The notes beneath the pieces were generated by a model. The model was not told where the DNA came from, ran no database searches, and saw only the letters and a list, made by a program, of their open reading frames with translations. The position numbers were made by a program, and so were the translations under genes. From Hyphomicrobiales bacterium (GTDB taxonomy: Bacteria; Pseudomonadota; Alphaproteobacteria; Rhizobiales; Ancalomicrobiaceae), in the NCBI GenBank assembly GCA_021286855.1, contig JAJTBO010000026.1, forward strand, positions 1 to 47,441: a stretch of DNA of 47,441 nt. Reading direction: 5' to 3'. Positions 7,972 through 16,588 of the stretch are shown piece after piece (the first letter of the stretch is position 1; each line of letters starts with the position of its first letter).

Positions 7972-9273
7972 ATGTCGGGTGTCGAAGACGCTCGCGAGGG
8001 CGCCGTGGCCGGCGCTGCTCACGTGACCGCGCAGCATCCCACGCCCAATCTCGACCAGCTCGAGAGCGGCCCCTGGCCGAGCTTCGTCACCGGCCTGAAG
8101 CGCCTGCGCGACAGCGGCGGCAAGCAGTACGCCGCGATGATGAACGACCTGCTCGGCCAGCTCGAGCATTCCTACACGAACCGTCTCGGCTACTGGAAGG
8201 GCGGCACCGTGTCGGTCTTCGGCTACGGCGGCGGCGTCATCCCGCGCTTCTCCGAGGTGGCCGACAAGTTCCCGGAATCGAAGGAGTTCCACACCCTTCG
8301 CGTCCAGCCGCCGGCCGGCTACCACTATACGACCGACCTGCTGCGCCAGATGTGCGACATCTGGGAGGAGCACGGCTCCGGCCTGATCGCGCTGCACGGC
8401 CAGTCCGGCGACATCATGTTCCAGGGCTGCAAGACCGAGAACGTTCAGAAGGCCTTCGACGCCCTGAACGAGATCGGCTTCGACCTCGGCGGCGCCGGCC
8501 CGGCGCTGCGCACCTCGATGAGCTGCGTCGGCCACGCCCGCTGCGAGATGTCGATGTACGACGAGGTCAAGGCGCATCGCGCGGTGATCAACGAGTTCCT
8601 CGACGAGATGCACCGCCCGTCGTTCCCCTACAAGTTCAAGTACAAGTTCTCCGGCTGCCCGAACGACTGCGTCAACGCCATCCATCGCGCCGACTTCGCG
8701 GTGATCGGCACCTGGCGCGACGACATGAAGGTCGACCAGGAGGAAGTGAAGGCCTACGTCGCCAGCCACGGCCGCAAGTACACGATCGACCACGTCATCG
8801 CGATGTGCCCGACCCGTGCGCTCAGCCTCAACGACGACGACACGCTCGAGGTCGACAACCGTTCGTGCGTGCGCTGCATGCACTGCCTCAACGTCATGAA
8901 CAAGGCGCTGGCGCCGGGCGACGACCGCGGCGCGACGATCCTGATCGGCGGGAAGCGAGCCCTCAAGGTCGGCGACCTGATGGGCACGATGGTGGTGCCC
9001 TTCTTCAAGCTGCAGGACGACGAGGACTACGAGCAGTTGGTCGAGTTCGCCCGTACGATCATGGAGTTCTTCGCCGAGAACGCGCTCGAGCACGAGCGCA
9101 TCGGTGAGACCATCGATCGCATCGGTCTGCCGACCTTCCTGGCGGCGGTCGGCATCGAGCCCGATCCGAACATGGTCCGCCATCCGCGCACGTCCTGCTA
9201 CGTCCGCACCGACGACTTCACGGACGAAGCCGAGAAGTATTTCGAGCGCAAGCGCGAGATGGCGGCGGAGTGA
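7972..9273 (+). CDS. dsrA: Reverse dissimilatory sulfite reductase alpha subunit DsrA
   Basis: The alpha subunit of the cytoplasmic siroheme sulfite reductase. In sulfur oxidisers this enzyme runs in reverse, oxidising DsrC-bound sulfur to sulfite. It is 433 residues long. The siroheme-[4Fe-4S] ligands appear as C185-x5-C191 and C229-x3-C233. A ferredoxin insert is marked by C279 (MCPTRAL) and C299-x2-C302-x2-C305. The cluster content (dsrEFH and dsrL, next to soeABC) marks it as the oxidative type rather than that of a sulfate reducer. It is the first gene of the dsr operon. ATG 7972 has GGAG upstream. Confidence 0.98.
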   Translation: MSGVEDAREGAVAGAAHVTAQHPTPNLDQLESGPWPSFVTGLKRLRDSGGKQYAAMMNDLLGQLEHSYTNRLGYWKGGTVSVFGYGGGVIPRFSEVADKFPESKEFHTLRVQPPAGYHYTTDLLRQMCDIWEEHGSGLIALHGQSGDIMFQGCKTENVQKAFDALNEIGFDLGGAGPALRTSMSCVGHARCEMSMYDEVKAHRAVINEFLDEMHRPSFPYKFKYKFSGCPNDCVNAIHRADFAVIGTWRDDMKVDQEEVKAYVASHGRKYTIDHVIAMCPTRALSLNDDDTLEVDNRSCVRCMHCLNVMNKALAPGDDRGATILIGGKRALKVGDLMGTMVVPFFKLQDDEDYEQLVEFARTIMEFFAENALEHERIGETIDRIGLPTFLAAVGIEPDPNMVRHPRTSCYVRTDDFTDEAEKYFERKREMAAE

Positions 9274-9287
9274 TCCGAACCGCTTTC

Positions 9288-9340
9288 GCCGATCGGTCTC
9301 TCGGACCGATCGGCCCTCGGTGACGCGGGGAGAAACCCCG
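9288..9340 (+). other. Two stem-loops between dsrA and dsrB
   Basis: A perfect 10-bp stem (9288-9297 with 9305-9314, loop CTCTCGG) is followed by a 5-bp stem CGGGG/CCCCG (9326-9330 with 9336-9340). Both lie in the 114-bp dsrA-dsrB gap, ahead of the dsrB ribosome site. There is no U-run. They could adjust relative expression or stabilise the mRNA; this role is inferred. Confidence 0.5.
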
Positions 9341-9387
9341 TGCCCGCACCACCCGACGAGACGTGCCCCAAGGGAGGGAGCATCGCG

Positions 9388-10479
9388 ATGAGCCAAGCGC
9401 AGACCGCCGAAGTGCGGCCTCGGCTGCCCGACGAACACGGCGTGCCGGATCCGTTCCAGTACATGCATCCGATCATGAAGAAGAACTACGGCAACTGGGA
9501 TTGGCACGACCGTCCCCGTCCCGGCGTCCTTCATCACGTGGCCAAGTCCGGCGACGAGGTCTGGACGGTGCGCGCCGGCACCCAGCGTCAGATGGACGTC
9601 GGCACGATCCGGCAGCTCTGCGACATCGCCGACACGCACGGCGAGGGCCACGTCCGCTTCACCACCCGTTCGAACATCGAGTTCATGGTCGGCGACTTCG
9701 CCAAGGTGCCGGCGCTGATCTCGGCGCTGAACGCGAACGGCTATCCGGTCGGCGGCACCGGCAACTCGGTGTCGATGATCTCGCACACCCAGGGCTGGCT
9801 GCACTGCGACATCCCCGGCACCGACGCCTCGGGCGTGGTCAAGTCCCTGATGGACATGATGCACCACGAGTTCACCCACGAGGAGATGCCGAACCGCGTG
9901 CGCATCACCACCTCGTGCTGCCAGATCAACTGCGGCGGCCAGGGCGACATCGCGATCAACGTTCAGTACACGAAGCCGCCGAAGATCAATCACGATCTCG
10001 TCGCCAACGTCTGCGAACGCCCGGCCGTCGTCGCCCGCTGCCCGGTGGCGGCGATCCGTCCGGCCATGGTCGACGGCAAGCCGTCGCTCGAGGTCGACGA
10101 GAGCAAGTGCGTGTGCTGCGGCGCCTGCTATCCGCCGTGCCCGCCGATGCAGATCAACGGCGCCGACTCGACCAAGATCGCCATCTGGGTCGGCGGCAAG
10201 CACTCGAACGCCCGGTCCAAGCCGACCTTCCACAAGCTGGTCGTCGCCAATCTGCCGAACAACGCTCCGCGTTGGCCCGAGGTCGAAGAGGTCGTCCGCA
10301 AGATCCTCTACGCCTACAAGGACAACGCCAAGCACTTCGAGCGCATGGGCGAATGGATCGACCGGATCGGTTGGCCGCGCTTCTTCGAACTGACCGGCCT
10401 CGCCTTCACCAAGCATCACATCGATACCTGGGTCGGCGCGCGTCACAACATGAACATGTCGGCGCACGTCCGCTTCTGA
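9388..10479 (+). CDS. dsrB: Reverse dissimilatory sulfite reductase beta subunit DsrB
   Basis: The beta subunit of DsrAB, 363 residues, which carries the catalytic siroheme. The siroheme-[4Fe-4S] ligand set is visible as C140 and C177-C178-x3-C182 (the CC-x3-C pattern of DsrB). A ferredoxin domain has C241-x2-C244-x2-C247 and an upstream C218. The frame is open further upstream, but ATG 9388 directly follows AGGGAGGGAG and gives the normal N-terminus. It follows dsrA with a 114-bp gap holding two hairpins, and precedes dsrEFH. Confidence 0.98.
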   Translation: MSQAQTAEVRPRLPDEHGVPDPFQYMHPIMKKNYGNWDWHDRPRPGVLHHVAKSGDEVWTVRAGTQRQMDVGTIRQLCDIADTHGEGHVRFTTRSNIEFMVGDFAKVPALISALNANGYPVGGTGNSVSMISHTQGWLHCDIPGTDASGVVKSLMDMMHHEFTHEEMPNRVRITTSCCQINCGGQGDIAINVQYTKPPKINHDLVANVCERPAVVARCPVAAIRPAMVDGKPSLEVDESKCVCCGACYPPCPPMQINGADSTKIAIWVGGKHSNARSKPTFHKLVVANLPNNAPRWPEVEEVVRKILYAYKDNAKHFERMGEWIDRIGWPRFFELTGLAFTKHHIDTWVGARHNMNMSAHVRF

Positions 10480-10555
10480 TCGGAGGAGGGGGCTTCATCG
10501 GGGAGCCCCCAACCACCGGCGGAAGATGTTCATGGAAGATCTGGGAGGTTTGGTC

Positions 10556-10954
10556 GTGAAGTTCGCTGTCGTCGTCAACGAGGGTCCCTATACGCATCAG
10601 GCGTCGGACACCGCGTATCAGTTCACCAAGTCCGCGTTGGACAAGGGGCACGAGATCTTTCGCGTGTTCTTCTACCACGACGGCGTCAACAACGCGACGC
10701 GTCTGACGGTTCCGCCGCAGGACGAGCGCAACGTCCAGAAGAACTGGTCGGAGTTGGCCGAGAAGCATTCGCTCGACATGGTCGTCTGCATCGCCGCGGC
10801 GCAGCGTCGCGGCATTCTCGACGCCGACGAGGCCAAGCGCCACGGCAAGGGCGACGGCTCGGCCAACATCGCGCCCGGCTTCCGCATCTCCGGCCTCGGC
10901 CAATTGATCGAGGCCGGCATCCAGGCCGACCGCCTCGTGGTCTTCGGCGACTGA
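10556..10954 (+). CDS. dsrE: Sulfurtransferase subunit DsrE (TusD-like)
   Basis: DsrE is the active subunit of the cytoplasmic DsrE2F2H2 complex, which passes persulfide sulfur from TusA toward DsrC. I place the start at GTG 10556, preceded by GGGAGG at 10543-10548. This yields 132 residues beginning VKFAVVVNEG, like characterised DsrE proteins. With this start the sulfur-accepting cysteine falls at C78 (MVVCIAAAQRRG), the same number as in Allochromatium vinosum DsrE. An upstream in-frame ATG at 10526 would add a 10-residue tail that the family lacks. The gene is 11 bp from dsrF. Confidence 0.96.
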   Translation: MKFAVVVNEGPYTHQASDTAYQFTKSALDKGHEIFRVFFYHDGVNNATRLTVPPQDERNVQKNWSELAEKHSLDMVVCIAAAQRRGILDADEAKRHGKGDGSANIAPGFRISGLGQLIEAGIQADRLVVFGD

Positions 10955-10964
10955 GGAGCGAGAC

Positions 10965-11366
10965 ATGTCCGACAGCAAGCGTTTCCTCTACGTCAATCGC
11001 AAGGCGCCGCACGGCACGGTCTACGCTCTCGAGAGCCTCGAAGTGGTGTTGATCGGCGCGGCCTTCGAGCAGGACGTCAGCCTCGCCTTCCTCGACGACG
11101 GCGTCTTCCAGCTCGTCAAACGCCAAGTCACCACCGGCATCGGCGTCAAGAATTTCGCCCCGACCTACCGGGCGCTCGGCGACTACGACGTCAAGAAGCT
11201 GTTCGTCGAGCGCGAGAGCCTCGAAGAGCGCGGCCTGACCGAGGACGACCTGATGGAGGTCACCCACGAGAACGACGACGAGGAAGACGTTTCCTCGATC
11301 GAAATCGTCGACCGCGCCCGCATGGCCGAGATCATGGCCGCGCAGGACGTCGTCCTGAGCTTCTGA
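10965..11366 (+). CDS. dsrF: Sulfurtransferase complex subunit DsrF (TusC-like)
   Basis: A 133-residue partner of DsrE in the DsrEFH hexamer, homologous to TusC. The family-typical N-terminus FLYVNRKAPHGTVYALESLE is split here into RFLYVNRKAPHG and VYALESLE. It is followed by alternating strands and helices with FLDDGVFQLVKRQ. There is no cysteine, as expected for the non-catalytic F subunit. ATG 10965 is preceded by GAGGAGCGAGAC inside the dsrE end region. Gene spacing of about 10 bp on both sides shows a single operon. Confidence 0.95.
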   Translation: MSDSKRFLYVNRKAPHGTVYALESLEVVLIGAAFEQDVSLAFLDDGVFQLVKRQVTTGIGVKNFAPTYRALGDYDVKKLFVERESLEERGLTEDDLMEVTHENDDEEDVSSIEIVDRARMAEIMAAQDVVLSF

Positions 11367-11377
11367 GGGGGAAATCG

Positions 11378-11689
11378 ATGTCCACGCTCCACACCGTGAA
11401 CAAGTCGCCCTTCGAACGCGGCAGCCTCGCGTCGGCGCTCGCCCATGCCCTGCCGGGCGATGCGGTGCTGCTGATCGAAGACGCCGTGGTCGGCGTGCGC
11501 GCCGGCGAGACGGCGGCGGCGCAGGCGTTGAAGGCGGCGATGCCCGGCTGCGCCATCCATGTGCTCGGTCCCGATCTGGCGGCGCGCGGCATCGCGGCCG
11601 ACGGCGTCGTCGACGGCGTCACGATCGTCGACTACGGCGGTTTCGTCGATCTCGCCGCCGCCCACGACAAGGTTCAGGCCTGGCTCTGA
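11378..11689 (+). CDS. dsrH: Sulfurtransferase complex subunit DsrH (TusB-like), lacking the N-terminal cysteine
   Basis: This 103-residue TusB-like subunit has the family signature LHTVNKSPFERGSL at the N-terminus, then strands and helices through VDYGGFVDL. In A. vinosum DsrH a cysteine at position 20 is described; the aligned residue here is A20. The only cysteine is C58, in a different position. DsrE C78 is thought to be the essential sulfur carrier of the complex, so activity need not be lost. ATG 11378 has GAGGGGG upstream. The gene is the third of dsrEFH. Confidence 0.94.
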   Translation: MSTLHTVNKSPFERGSLASALAHALPGDAVLLIEDAVVGVRAGETAAAQALKAAMPGCAIHVLGPDLAARGIAADGVVDGVTIVDYGGFVDLAAAHDKVQAWL

Positions 11690-11728
11690 CCGGCCGAAAC
11701 GAAAAACGAAAATTCTGCGGAGGAAACC

Positions 11729-12061
11729 ATGACTTATCATTTCAACGGAATGGACATCGCCTCGGACGAAGAGGGCTATCTGACCGACCTCTCGCTGTGG
11801 AATCCCGATCTCGCCCTGCTGATCGCCAAGGACGAGAAGATCGAGATGTCCCCCGAGCACTGGGAAGTGGTCAACTTCCTGCGCGAATATTACGACGAGT
11901 ATCAGATCGCTCCGGCGATCCGCGTGCTCACCAAGGCGCTGAAGAAGAAGCTCGGCGAGGAGAAGTCCTCGAACAAATATCTCTACGAGCTCTTCCCCTA
12001 CGGCCCGGCCAAGCAGGCGTGCAAGATCGCCGGTCTGCCCAAGCCGACCGGCTGCGTCTGA
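11729..12061 (+). CDS. dsrC: Sulfur carrier protein DsrC
   Basis: DsrC carries sulfur to DsrAB and forms the trisulfide or disulfide that is recycled by DsrMKJOP. It is 110 residues long, with the conserved C-terminal arm QAC-x10-CV. CysB is C98 and CysA is the penultimate C109, so both redox cysteines are present. This makes it a true DsrC, not a TusE. Its ribosome site is a strong GGAGG just before ATG 11729. A GC hairpin follows 11 bp after the stop, and a repeat element then separates dsrC from dsrM. That layout would allow the first six genes to be expressed more strongly than the rest (inferred). Confidence 0.98.
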   Translation: MTYHFNGMDIASDEEGYLTDLSLWNPDLALLIAKDEKIEMSPEHWEVVNFLREYYDEYQIAPAIRVLTKALKKKLGEEKSSNKYLYELFPYGPAKQACKIAGLPKPTGCV

Positions 12062-12071
12062 GGCGAAGGCG

Positions 12072-12091
12072 GCTCGCTCTCCGGAGCGAGC
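12072..12091 (+). other. GC-rich hairpin downstream of dsrC
   Basis: An 8-bp perfect stem (GCTCGCTC with GAGCGAGC) with a 4-base loop starts 10 bases after the dsrC stop. There is no T tract, so it more likely stabilises or processes the 3' end of a dsrABEFHC message than terminates it; this is inference. Confidence 0.5.
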
Positions 12092-12114
12092 GAGAGCAAA
12101 GGCCGTCGCATCCG

Positions 12115-12236
12115 GTTCTCTCCCCCCTTGTGGGGGAGAGACAGAGAGAGGGGTCGGTGAGCATCCGAGAACGCCGAAGTTCGACGATGCGCCCGACACC
12201 CCTCTCCCTGTCCCTCTCCCTCGAGGGGAGAGGGGA
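12115..12236. repeat. REP/BIME-like palindromic repeat between dsrC and dsrM
   Basis: Two hairpins, 12117-12126 with 12132-12141 (TCTCTCCCCC arm) and 12212-12220 with 12226-12234 (CCCTCTCCC arm), flank a spacer. The inner halves are imperfect reverse complements: GAGAGAGGGGTCGG near 12143-12157 faces CCGACACCCCTCTC near 12194-12206. CCCTCTCC-type inverted repeats of this kind are common intergenic repeats in Alphaproteobacteria. It lies inside the dsr cluster, in the 283-bp dsrC-dsrM gap. Confidence 0.75.
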
Positions 12237-12344
12237 CGCGGTGGCCCTCGCCTTCGCACACCGACGCCGCTCTTCGGGCGGAGATCGCCCGAACCGACAT
12301 CATCGACCCGCGACGGTCATCATGCGGATGGCAGGGGAACGCCC

Positions 12345-13079
12345 GTGCTGACGACGATCTACGCTTGCCTCTTCTATGGCGCGACGGCGATCTTCCTCGC
12401 CGGGATGGCGTTGCGCATCACGCGCTTCGCTCGGACGCCCGCGCCCTTGAAGATCCCGACCATGCCCGCGCCGACGACCTCGTCGGGCGTCGCCTTCCGC
12501 ATGCTGCGCGAAGTGACGGTGTTCCACAGCCTGTTCCGCGCCAACAAGTGGATCTGGGTCTTCGCCTGGGTGTTCCACGTCGCGCTGGCCGTCGTGCTGC
12601 TGCGCCACCTGCGTTACTTCCTCGATCCGACGCCGCTGCCGATCGTTCTCGTGCAGCCCTTCGGCGTGCTCGCCTCCTTCGCCATGGTGGCGGGACTGGC
12701 GGGGCTGTGGGCGCGGCGCGTCGTCGTCGAGCGGATCCGGTACATCACCGGGCCGTCGGACCATCTGATGCTGGCGCTGCTCGTCGCGATCGGCCTGTCG
12801 GGCATGATGATGAAGTTCGTCGCCCACACCGACATCGTCGCGCTGAAGCAGTTCTTCCTCGGCCTGATGCGCTTCGATCCCGCGCCGCTGCCGGCCGATC
12901 CGATCCTGCTCGTCCATCTCGGGCTCGTCGCGACGCTGATGATCGTCTTCCCCTTCTCCAAGCTGGTGCATGCCGCCGGCGTGTTCTTCTCGCCCTCGCG
13001 CAATCAGGTCGACGACGCTCGTGAGCGCCGTCATCTGGCGCCCTGGGCGGCGAAGCTCGAAGCCGACCGGGCGAGGTGA
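12345..13079 (+). CDS. dsrM: DsrM, membrane cytochrome b subunit of DsrMKJOP
   Basis: A 244-residue NarI-like membrane protein that binds haem b and exchanges electrons between DsrK and the quinone pool. Five or so membrane helices are visible, starting at residues 3-25, 68-88, 102-121, 141-160 and 187-215. Candidate haem-ligand histidines lie in VFHSLF, WVFHVALAV and VHLGL. The start is GTG 12345, preceded by AGGGGAAC; nearby ATGs are out of frame. It opens the dsrMKLJOPN stretch after the intergenic repeat and ends 5 bp before dsrK. Confidence 0.95.
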   Translation: MLTTIYACLFYGATAIFLAGMALRITRFARTPAPLKIPTMPAPTTSSGVAFRMLREVTVFHSLFRANKWIWVFAWVFHVALAVVLLRHLRYFLDPTPLPIVLVQPFGVLASFAMVAGLAGLWARRVVVERIRYITGPSDHLMLALLVAIGLSGMMMKFVAHTDIVALKQFFLGLMRFDPAPLPADPILLVHLGLVATLMIVFPFSKLVHAAGVFFSPSRNQVDDARERRHLAPWAAKLEADRAR

Positions 13080-13084
13080 GACCC

Positions 13085-14605
13085 ATGGACGCGATCGCAC
13101 CGAACGCCGACCTCGAACGGCCCGACCCGCTCGAAATTCCGCCGCTGTGCCCCGGCGCGATGGAGGCTTCCAAGCCCTGGATCGCCTCGCCCGATCACCA
13201 GAAGGCGCTCGGCTTTCCGGGCGAGCTGGTCGAGAACTGGAAGGAGGTCGCCATCGCCAAGATGGGCGAGCTCCTGGAGAAGAATCGCGCGCTCCGGGTC
13301 TATCTCGACAGTTGCGTGAAGTGCGGCGCCTGCACCGACAAGTGTCACTATTTCCTCGGCACCGGCGATCCGAAGAACATGCCGGTCGCCCGTCAAGACC
13401 TGCTGCGCAAGGTCTACCGCCGTCACTTCACCCTCGCCGGCAAGTGGTTCCCGAGCCTGGTCGGCGCGGAGGATCTGACGGAAGCGGTGATCGACGACTG
13501 GTACTCGTATTTCCATCAGTGCTCGCAGTGCCGGCGCTGTTCGGTGTTCTGCCCCTACGGCATCGACACGGCCGAGATCTCGATGGCGGGGCGCGAGATC
13601 CTCGACGCCATCGGCAAGGGGCAGAAGTACTGCAACGAGATCATCGGCAAGGTCCACACGATCGGCAACAACCTCGGCCTCAACAAGAACGCCCTGCGTT
13701 CGACGCTGGAGGGCCTCGAGGAGGACATCGAGGACGACACCGGCGTGCCGGTGAAGCTGCCGCTCGACCAGAAGGGCGCCGACATCCTGCTCGTCACGCC
13801 CTCGGCCGACTTCTTCGCGGAGCCGCACGTCGACGGCCTGATCGGCTACGCCAAGGTGTTCCACGCCGCCGGCGCGAGTTGGACGATCTCGTCCTACGCC
13901 TCGGAAGCGGCCAATTTCGGCATGTTCATCGGCTCCTATGAGCAGATGCGGCTGATCGCGCTGCGCATCCGCGAGGCGGCGCTCGACCTCGGCGTCAAGC
14001 GGATCGTCTTCGGTGAATGCGGCCACGCCTGGCGCGTCGCCTATTCGTTCCTGAACACGCTGGCCGGTCCCTTCGACTTCCTCGATCCGAACTATCCGGT
14101 GCCGCAGCACATCTGCGAATACACCTGGGATCTGATCGAAAAGGGAAAGTTGAACTTCGACAAGTCGAAGAACGATCACATCCGCCTGACCTATCACGAC
14201 AGCTGCAACGTCGCTCGCGCCACCCGCATGGGCGATCAGCCGGGCGGACAGTTCGAGATCCCGCGCAACATCCTGAAGTCGGTCTGCAACTACTACTTCG
14301 ACATGCCGGCCGACACGATCCGCGATCAGACCTTCTGTTGCGGCGGCGGCGGCGGTCTTCTGACCGACGAGTTGATGGATCTGCGCAAGAAGGGCGCGAG
14401 CCCGCGCATGAAGGCGCTGCAGACGGTCGCGGACGACCACGGCGTCACTCACATGGCCGCCATCTGCGCCATCTGCAAGACCCAGTTCGCCAAGGTGATG
14501 CCGACCTACGGGTTCGAGCGGGACGGGATCCTGTCCGTCCATCAGCTCGTCTCCAACGCCATCATCCTGGAAATTCCCGAAACTCGAGACGACGACGACG
14601 ACTGA
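13085..14605 (+). CDS. dsrK: DsrK, HdrD-like iron-sulfur catalytic subunit of DsrMKJOP
   Basis: A 506-residue cytoplasmic protein related to heterodisulfide reductase HdrD. It is thought to act on the DsrC disulfide/trisulfide and pass electrons to DsrM. Two ferredoxin clusters are seen at C77-C80-C83-C87 and C146-C149-C152-C156. Two CCG-type regions follow, including ECGHAW, SCN and FCCGGGGG, which bind the special [4Fe-4S] centre. The tail ends in an acidic DDDDD run. GTG 13076 is also in frame, but ATG 13085 is better placed after GAGGTGAG and matches the family N-terminus. Confidence 0.96.
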   Translation: MDAIAPNADLERPDPLEIPPLCPGAMEASKPWIASPDHQKALGFPGELVENWKEVAIAKMGELLEKNRALRVYLDSCVKCGACTDKCHYFLGTGDPKNMPVARQDLLRKVYRRHFTLAGKWFPSLVGAEDLTEAVIDDWYSYFHQCSQCRRCSVFCPYGIDTAEISMAGREILDAIGKGQKYCNEIIGKVHTIGNNLGLNKNALRSTLEGLEEDIEDDTGVPVKLPLDQKGADILLVTPSADFFAEPHVDGLIGYAKVFHAAGASWTISSYASEAANFGMFIGSYEQMRLIALRIREAALDLGVKRIVFGECGHAWRVAYSFLNTLAGPFDFLDPNYPVPQHICEYTWDLIEKGKLNFDKSKNDHIRLTYHDSCNVARATRMGDQPGGQFEIPRNILKSVCNYYFDMPADTIRDQTFCCGGGGGLLTDELMDLRKKGASPRMKALQTVADDHGVTHMAAICAICKTQFAKVMPTYGFERDGILSVHQLVSNAIILEIPETRDDDDD

Positions 14606-14640
14606 CGGCCGCAAGAAGCCGAGGTCCAGGGAGGACTTCC

Positions 14641-16587
14641 ATGAACGAGAGCCCGAACCCGAAGAAGTTGACCTTCCGTCGCTTCGAGAACGGCAAGAAC
14701 ATGTGGGAATGGGATGATCTTCAGGAGAAGATCTTCACCGCCGACAAGTCGCACAAGTGCCCGACCTACATCCACCGCGCCCCGCCGTGTCAGGCGTCGT
14801 GCCCGTCGGGTCACGACATCCGCGGCTGGCTCGCCATCGCGCGCGGTCAGGACAAGTCGCCGACCGGCCGCCCCTGGCAGGAATACGCTTTCGACCGCAT
14901 GGTCGAGGCCAACCCGTTCCCCTCGGTGATGGGCCGCGTCTGCCCCGCTCCGTGCGAGGACGGCTGCAACCGCAACGAGGTCGACGACTTCGTCGGCATC
15001 AACGCCGTCGAGCAGTATGTCGGCGACTGGGCGATCGAGAACGGCTTGAGCCTGCCGGCTCCGGCCGAGGCTTCCGGCAAGTCGGTCGCGGTGATCGGCG
15101 GCGGTCCGGCCGGCCTCGCGGCGGCGATGTTCGTCCGTCGCGCCGGCCACGCCGTCACGATCTTCGAGGCGCACGACCGTCTCGGCGGCATGATGCGCTT
15201 CGGCATCCCCGGCTACCGCACGCCGCGCGACAAGCTCGACGCCGAGATCCAGCGCATCCTCGACACCGGCGTCGCCGTTCGGCTGAACTGCCGGGTCGGC
15301 GAGGACGTGACGATCGAGCAGTTGGAGGCCGACTACGACGCGATCTTCTGGGCGCTCGGCGCGCAGAAGGGGCGGCCGCTGCCGGTGCCCGGCAACGACG
15401 CCGAGGGCTGCATCACCGGCGTCGAGTTCCTCGACGCCTTCAACCAGGGTTGGGTCTTCTCCACCGCGCCGCGCGTCGTCGTGGTCGGCGGCGGCGACAC
15501 CTCGATCGACGTCGCCTCGGTCGCTCGTCGTCTCGGCCACATCACCAAGGTGGCGGACAAGGATCGGGCCGGCTCGGAGGCGATGGGCTTCGAGGCCCAC
15601 GACGTCGCCGGCTCGATGGCCCGCAAGGGCGTGCAGGCGACGCTGACCTCGCTCTTCCCGATCCATCAGATGACGGCGGCGGAACGCGAACGCGAGGACG
15701 CGCTGCGCGAGGGCGTCGACATCCGCGACGGCGTCATGCCGCTCGAGGTCCTGTCGGAGAACGGCCGCGTCACCGGCCTGCGCATGTGCGCCTGCACCAT
15801 GAAGGGCATGGTTCCGATGCCGACCGAGGGCACGGAATTCGTCATCGAGTGCGACATGATCGTCTCGGCGATCGGCCAGATGGGCGACCTCGCGGACGGG
15901 CTCGCCCGTCTCGACGGCGGCCGCGGCTTCATCGCCGTCGACAACGTCTATCGGGTCAAGGGCACGACCAAGCACTTCGCCGGCGGCGACGTCATCCGTC
16001 CGCATCTCCTGACCACCGCCATCGGCCACGGCCGGGTCGCGGCCGAGGTGATCGACGGCTTCCTCGACGGCGAGATGTCGGAGAAGCGGCCGAAGGTCGA
16101 CGTGCATCACTTCCGCCTGCTCGAAGAACTGCAGCAGCGCGGCATGGAGCCGGACGCCTACGACCACCTCCAAGCGCGCGGCACCGACGACGCCGACTAT
16201 GCGCTCCACAACTGGGAGGACCGCGGCGCCTCGCACGTCGTGCCGCACGACGACCTGTTCAAGGGCCACTTCGCCTACGACCCGCGCGAACGCCGTTCCG
16301 AGGTCCATGTCGAGGCCGGCAACGTCATCGGCAACTTCGAGGAACGCATCCAGGGGCTGACCGAGGCGCAGGCGCAGCACGAGGGCAAGCGCTGCATGAG
16401 CTGCGGCCTCTGCTTCGAGTGCGACAACTGCGTGATCTACTGCCCGCAGACGGCGGTGTCGCGCGTGCCGAAGAAGGAGCGGGCGATCGGTCGCTACGTC
16501 GAGACCGACTACAAGAAGTGCGTCGGCTGTCACATCTGCAAGGACGTCTGCCCGACCGGCTTCATCCAGATGGGTCTCGGAGAGTGA
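14641..16587 (+). CDS. dsrL: DsrL, NAD(P)-linked iron-sulfur flavoprotein
   Basis: A 648-residue GltD-like oxidoreductase that works with DsrAB in sulfur oxidisers and links it to the NAD(P) pool. The N-terminal cysteine-rich part has C40, C50, C54, C101, C105 and C109. The FAD-binding GGGPAGLAAA lies near residue 160. An NAD(P)-binding motif, VVGGGDTSID, lies near residue 285. The C-terminal ferredoxin domain has CMSCGLCFEC and CVGCHICKDVCP. The open frame runs upstream through dsrK's shadow, but ATG 14641 follows CCAGGGAGGA and gives the normal size (655 in A. vinosum). It ends one base before dsrJ. Confidence 0.96.
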   Translation: MNESPNPKKLTFRRFENGKNMWEWDDLQEKIFTADKSHKCPTYIHRAPPCQASCPSGHDIRGWLAIARGQDKSPTGRPWQEYAFDRMVEANPFPSVMGRVCPAPCEDGCNRNEVDDFVGINAVEQYVGDWAIENGLSLPAPAEASGKSVAVIGGGPAGLAAAMFVRRAGHAVTIFEAHDRLGGMMRFGIPGYRTPRDKLDAEIQRILDTGVAVRLNCRVGEDVTIEQLEADYDAIFWALGAQKGRPLPVPGNDAEGCITGVEFLDAFNQGWVFSTAPRVVVVGGGDTSIDVASVARRLGHITKVADKDRAGSEAMGFEAHDVAGSMARKGVQATLTSLFPIHQMTAAEREREDALREGVDIRDGVMPLEVLSENGRVTGLRMCACTMKGMVPMPTEGTEFVIECDMIVSAIGQMGDLADGLARLDGGRGFIAVDNVYRVKGTTKHFAGGDVIRPHLLTTAIGHGRVAAEVIDGFLDGEMSEKRPKVDVHHFRLLEELQQRGMEPDAYDHLQARGTDDADYALHNWEDRGASHVVPHDDLFKGHFAYDPRERRSEVHVEAGNVIGNFEERIQGLTEAQAQHEGKRCMSCGLCFECDNCVIYCPQTAVSRVPKKERAIGRYVETDYKKCVGCHICKDVCPTGFIQMGLGE

Positions 16588-16588
16588 G

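Noticed and set aside
7717-10467. 916-codon minus-strand frame opposite dsrA/dsrB
   Set aside because: Low-complexity Arg/Ala/Val/Asp translation with no domain; the plus strand carries clear DsrA and DsrB.
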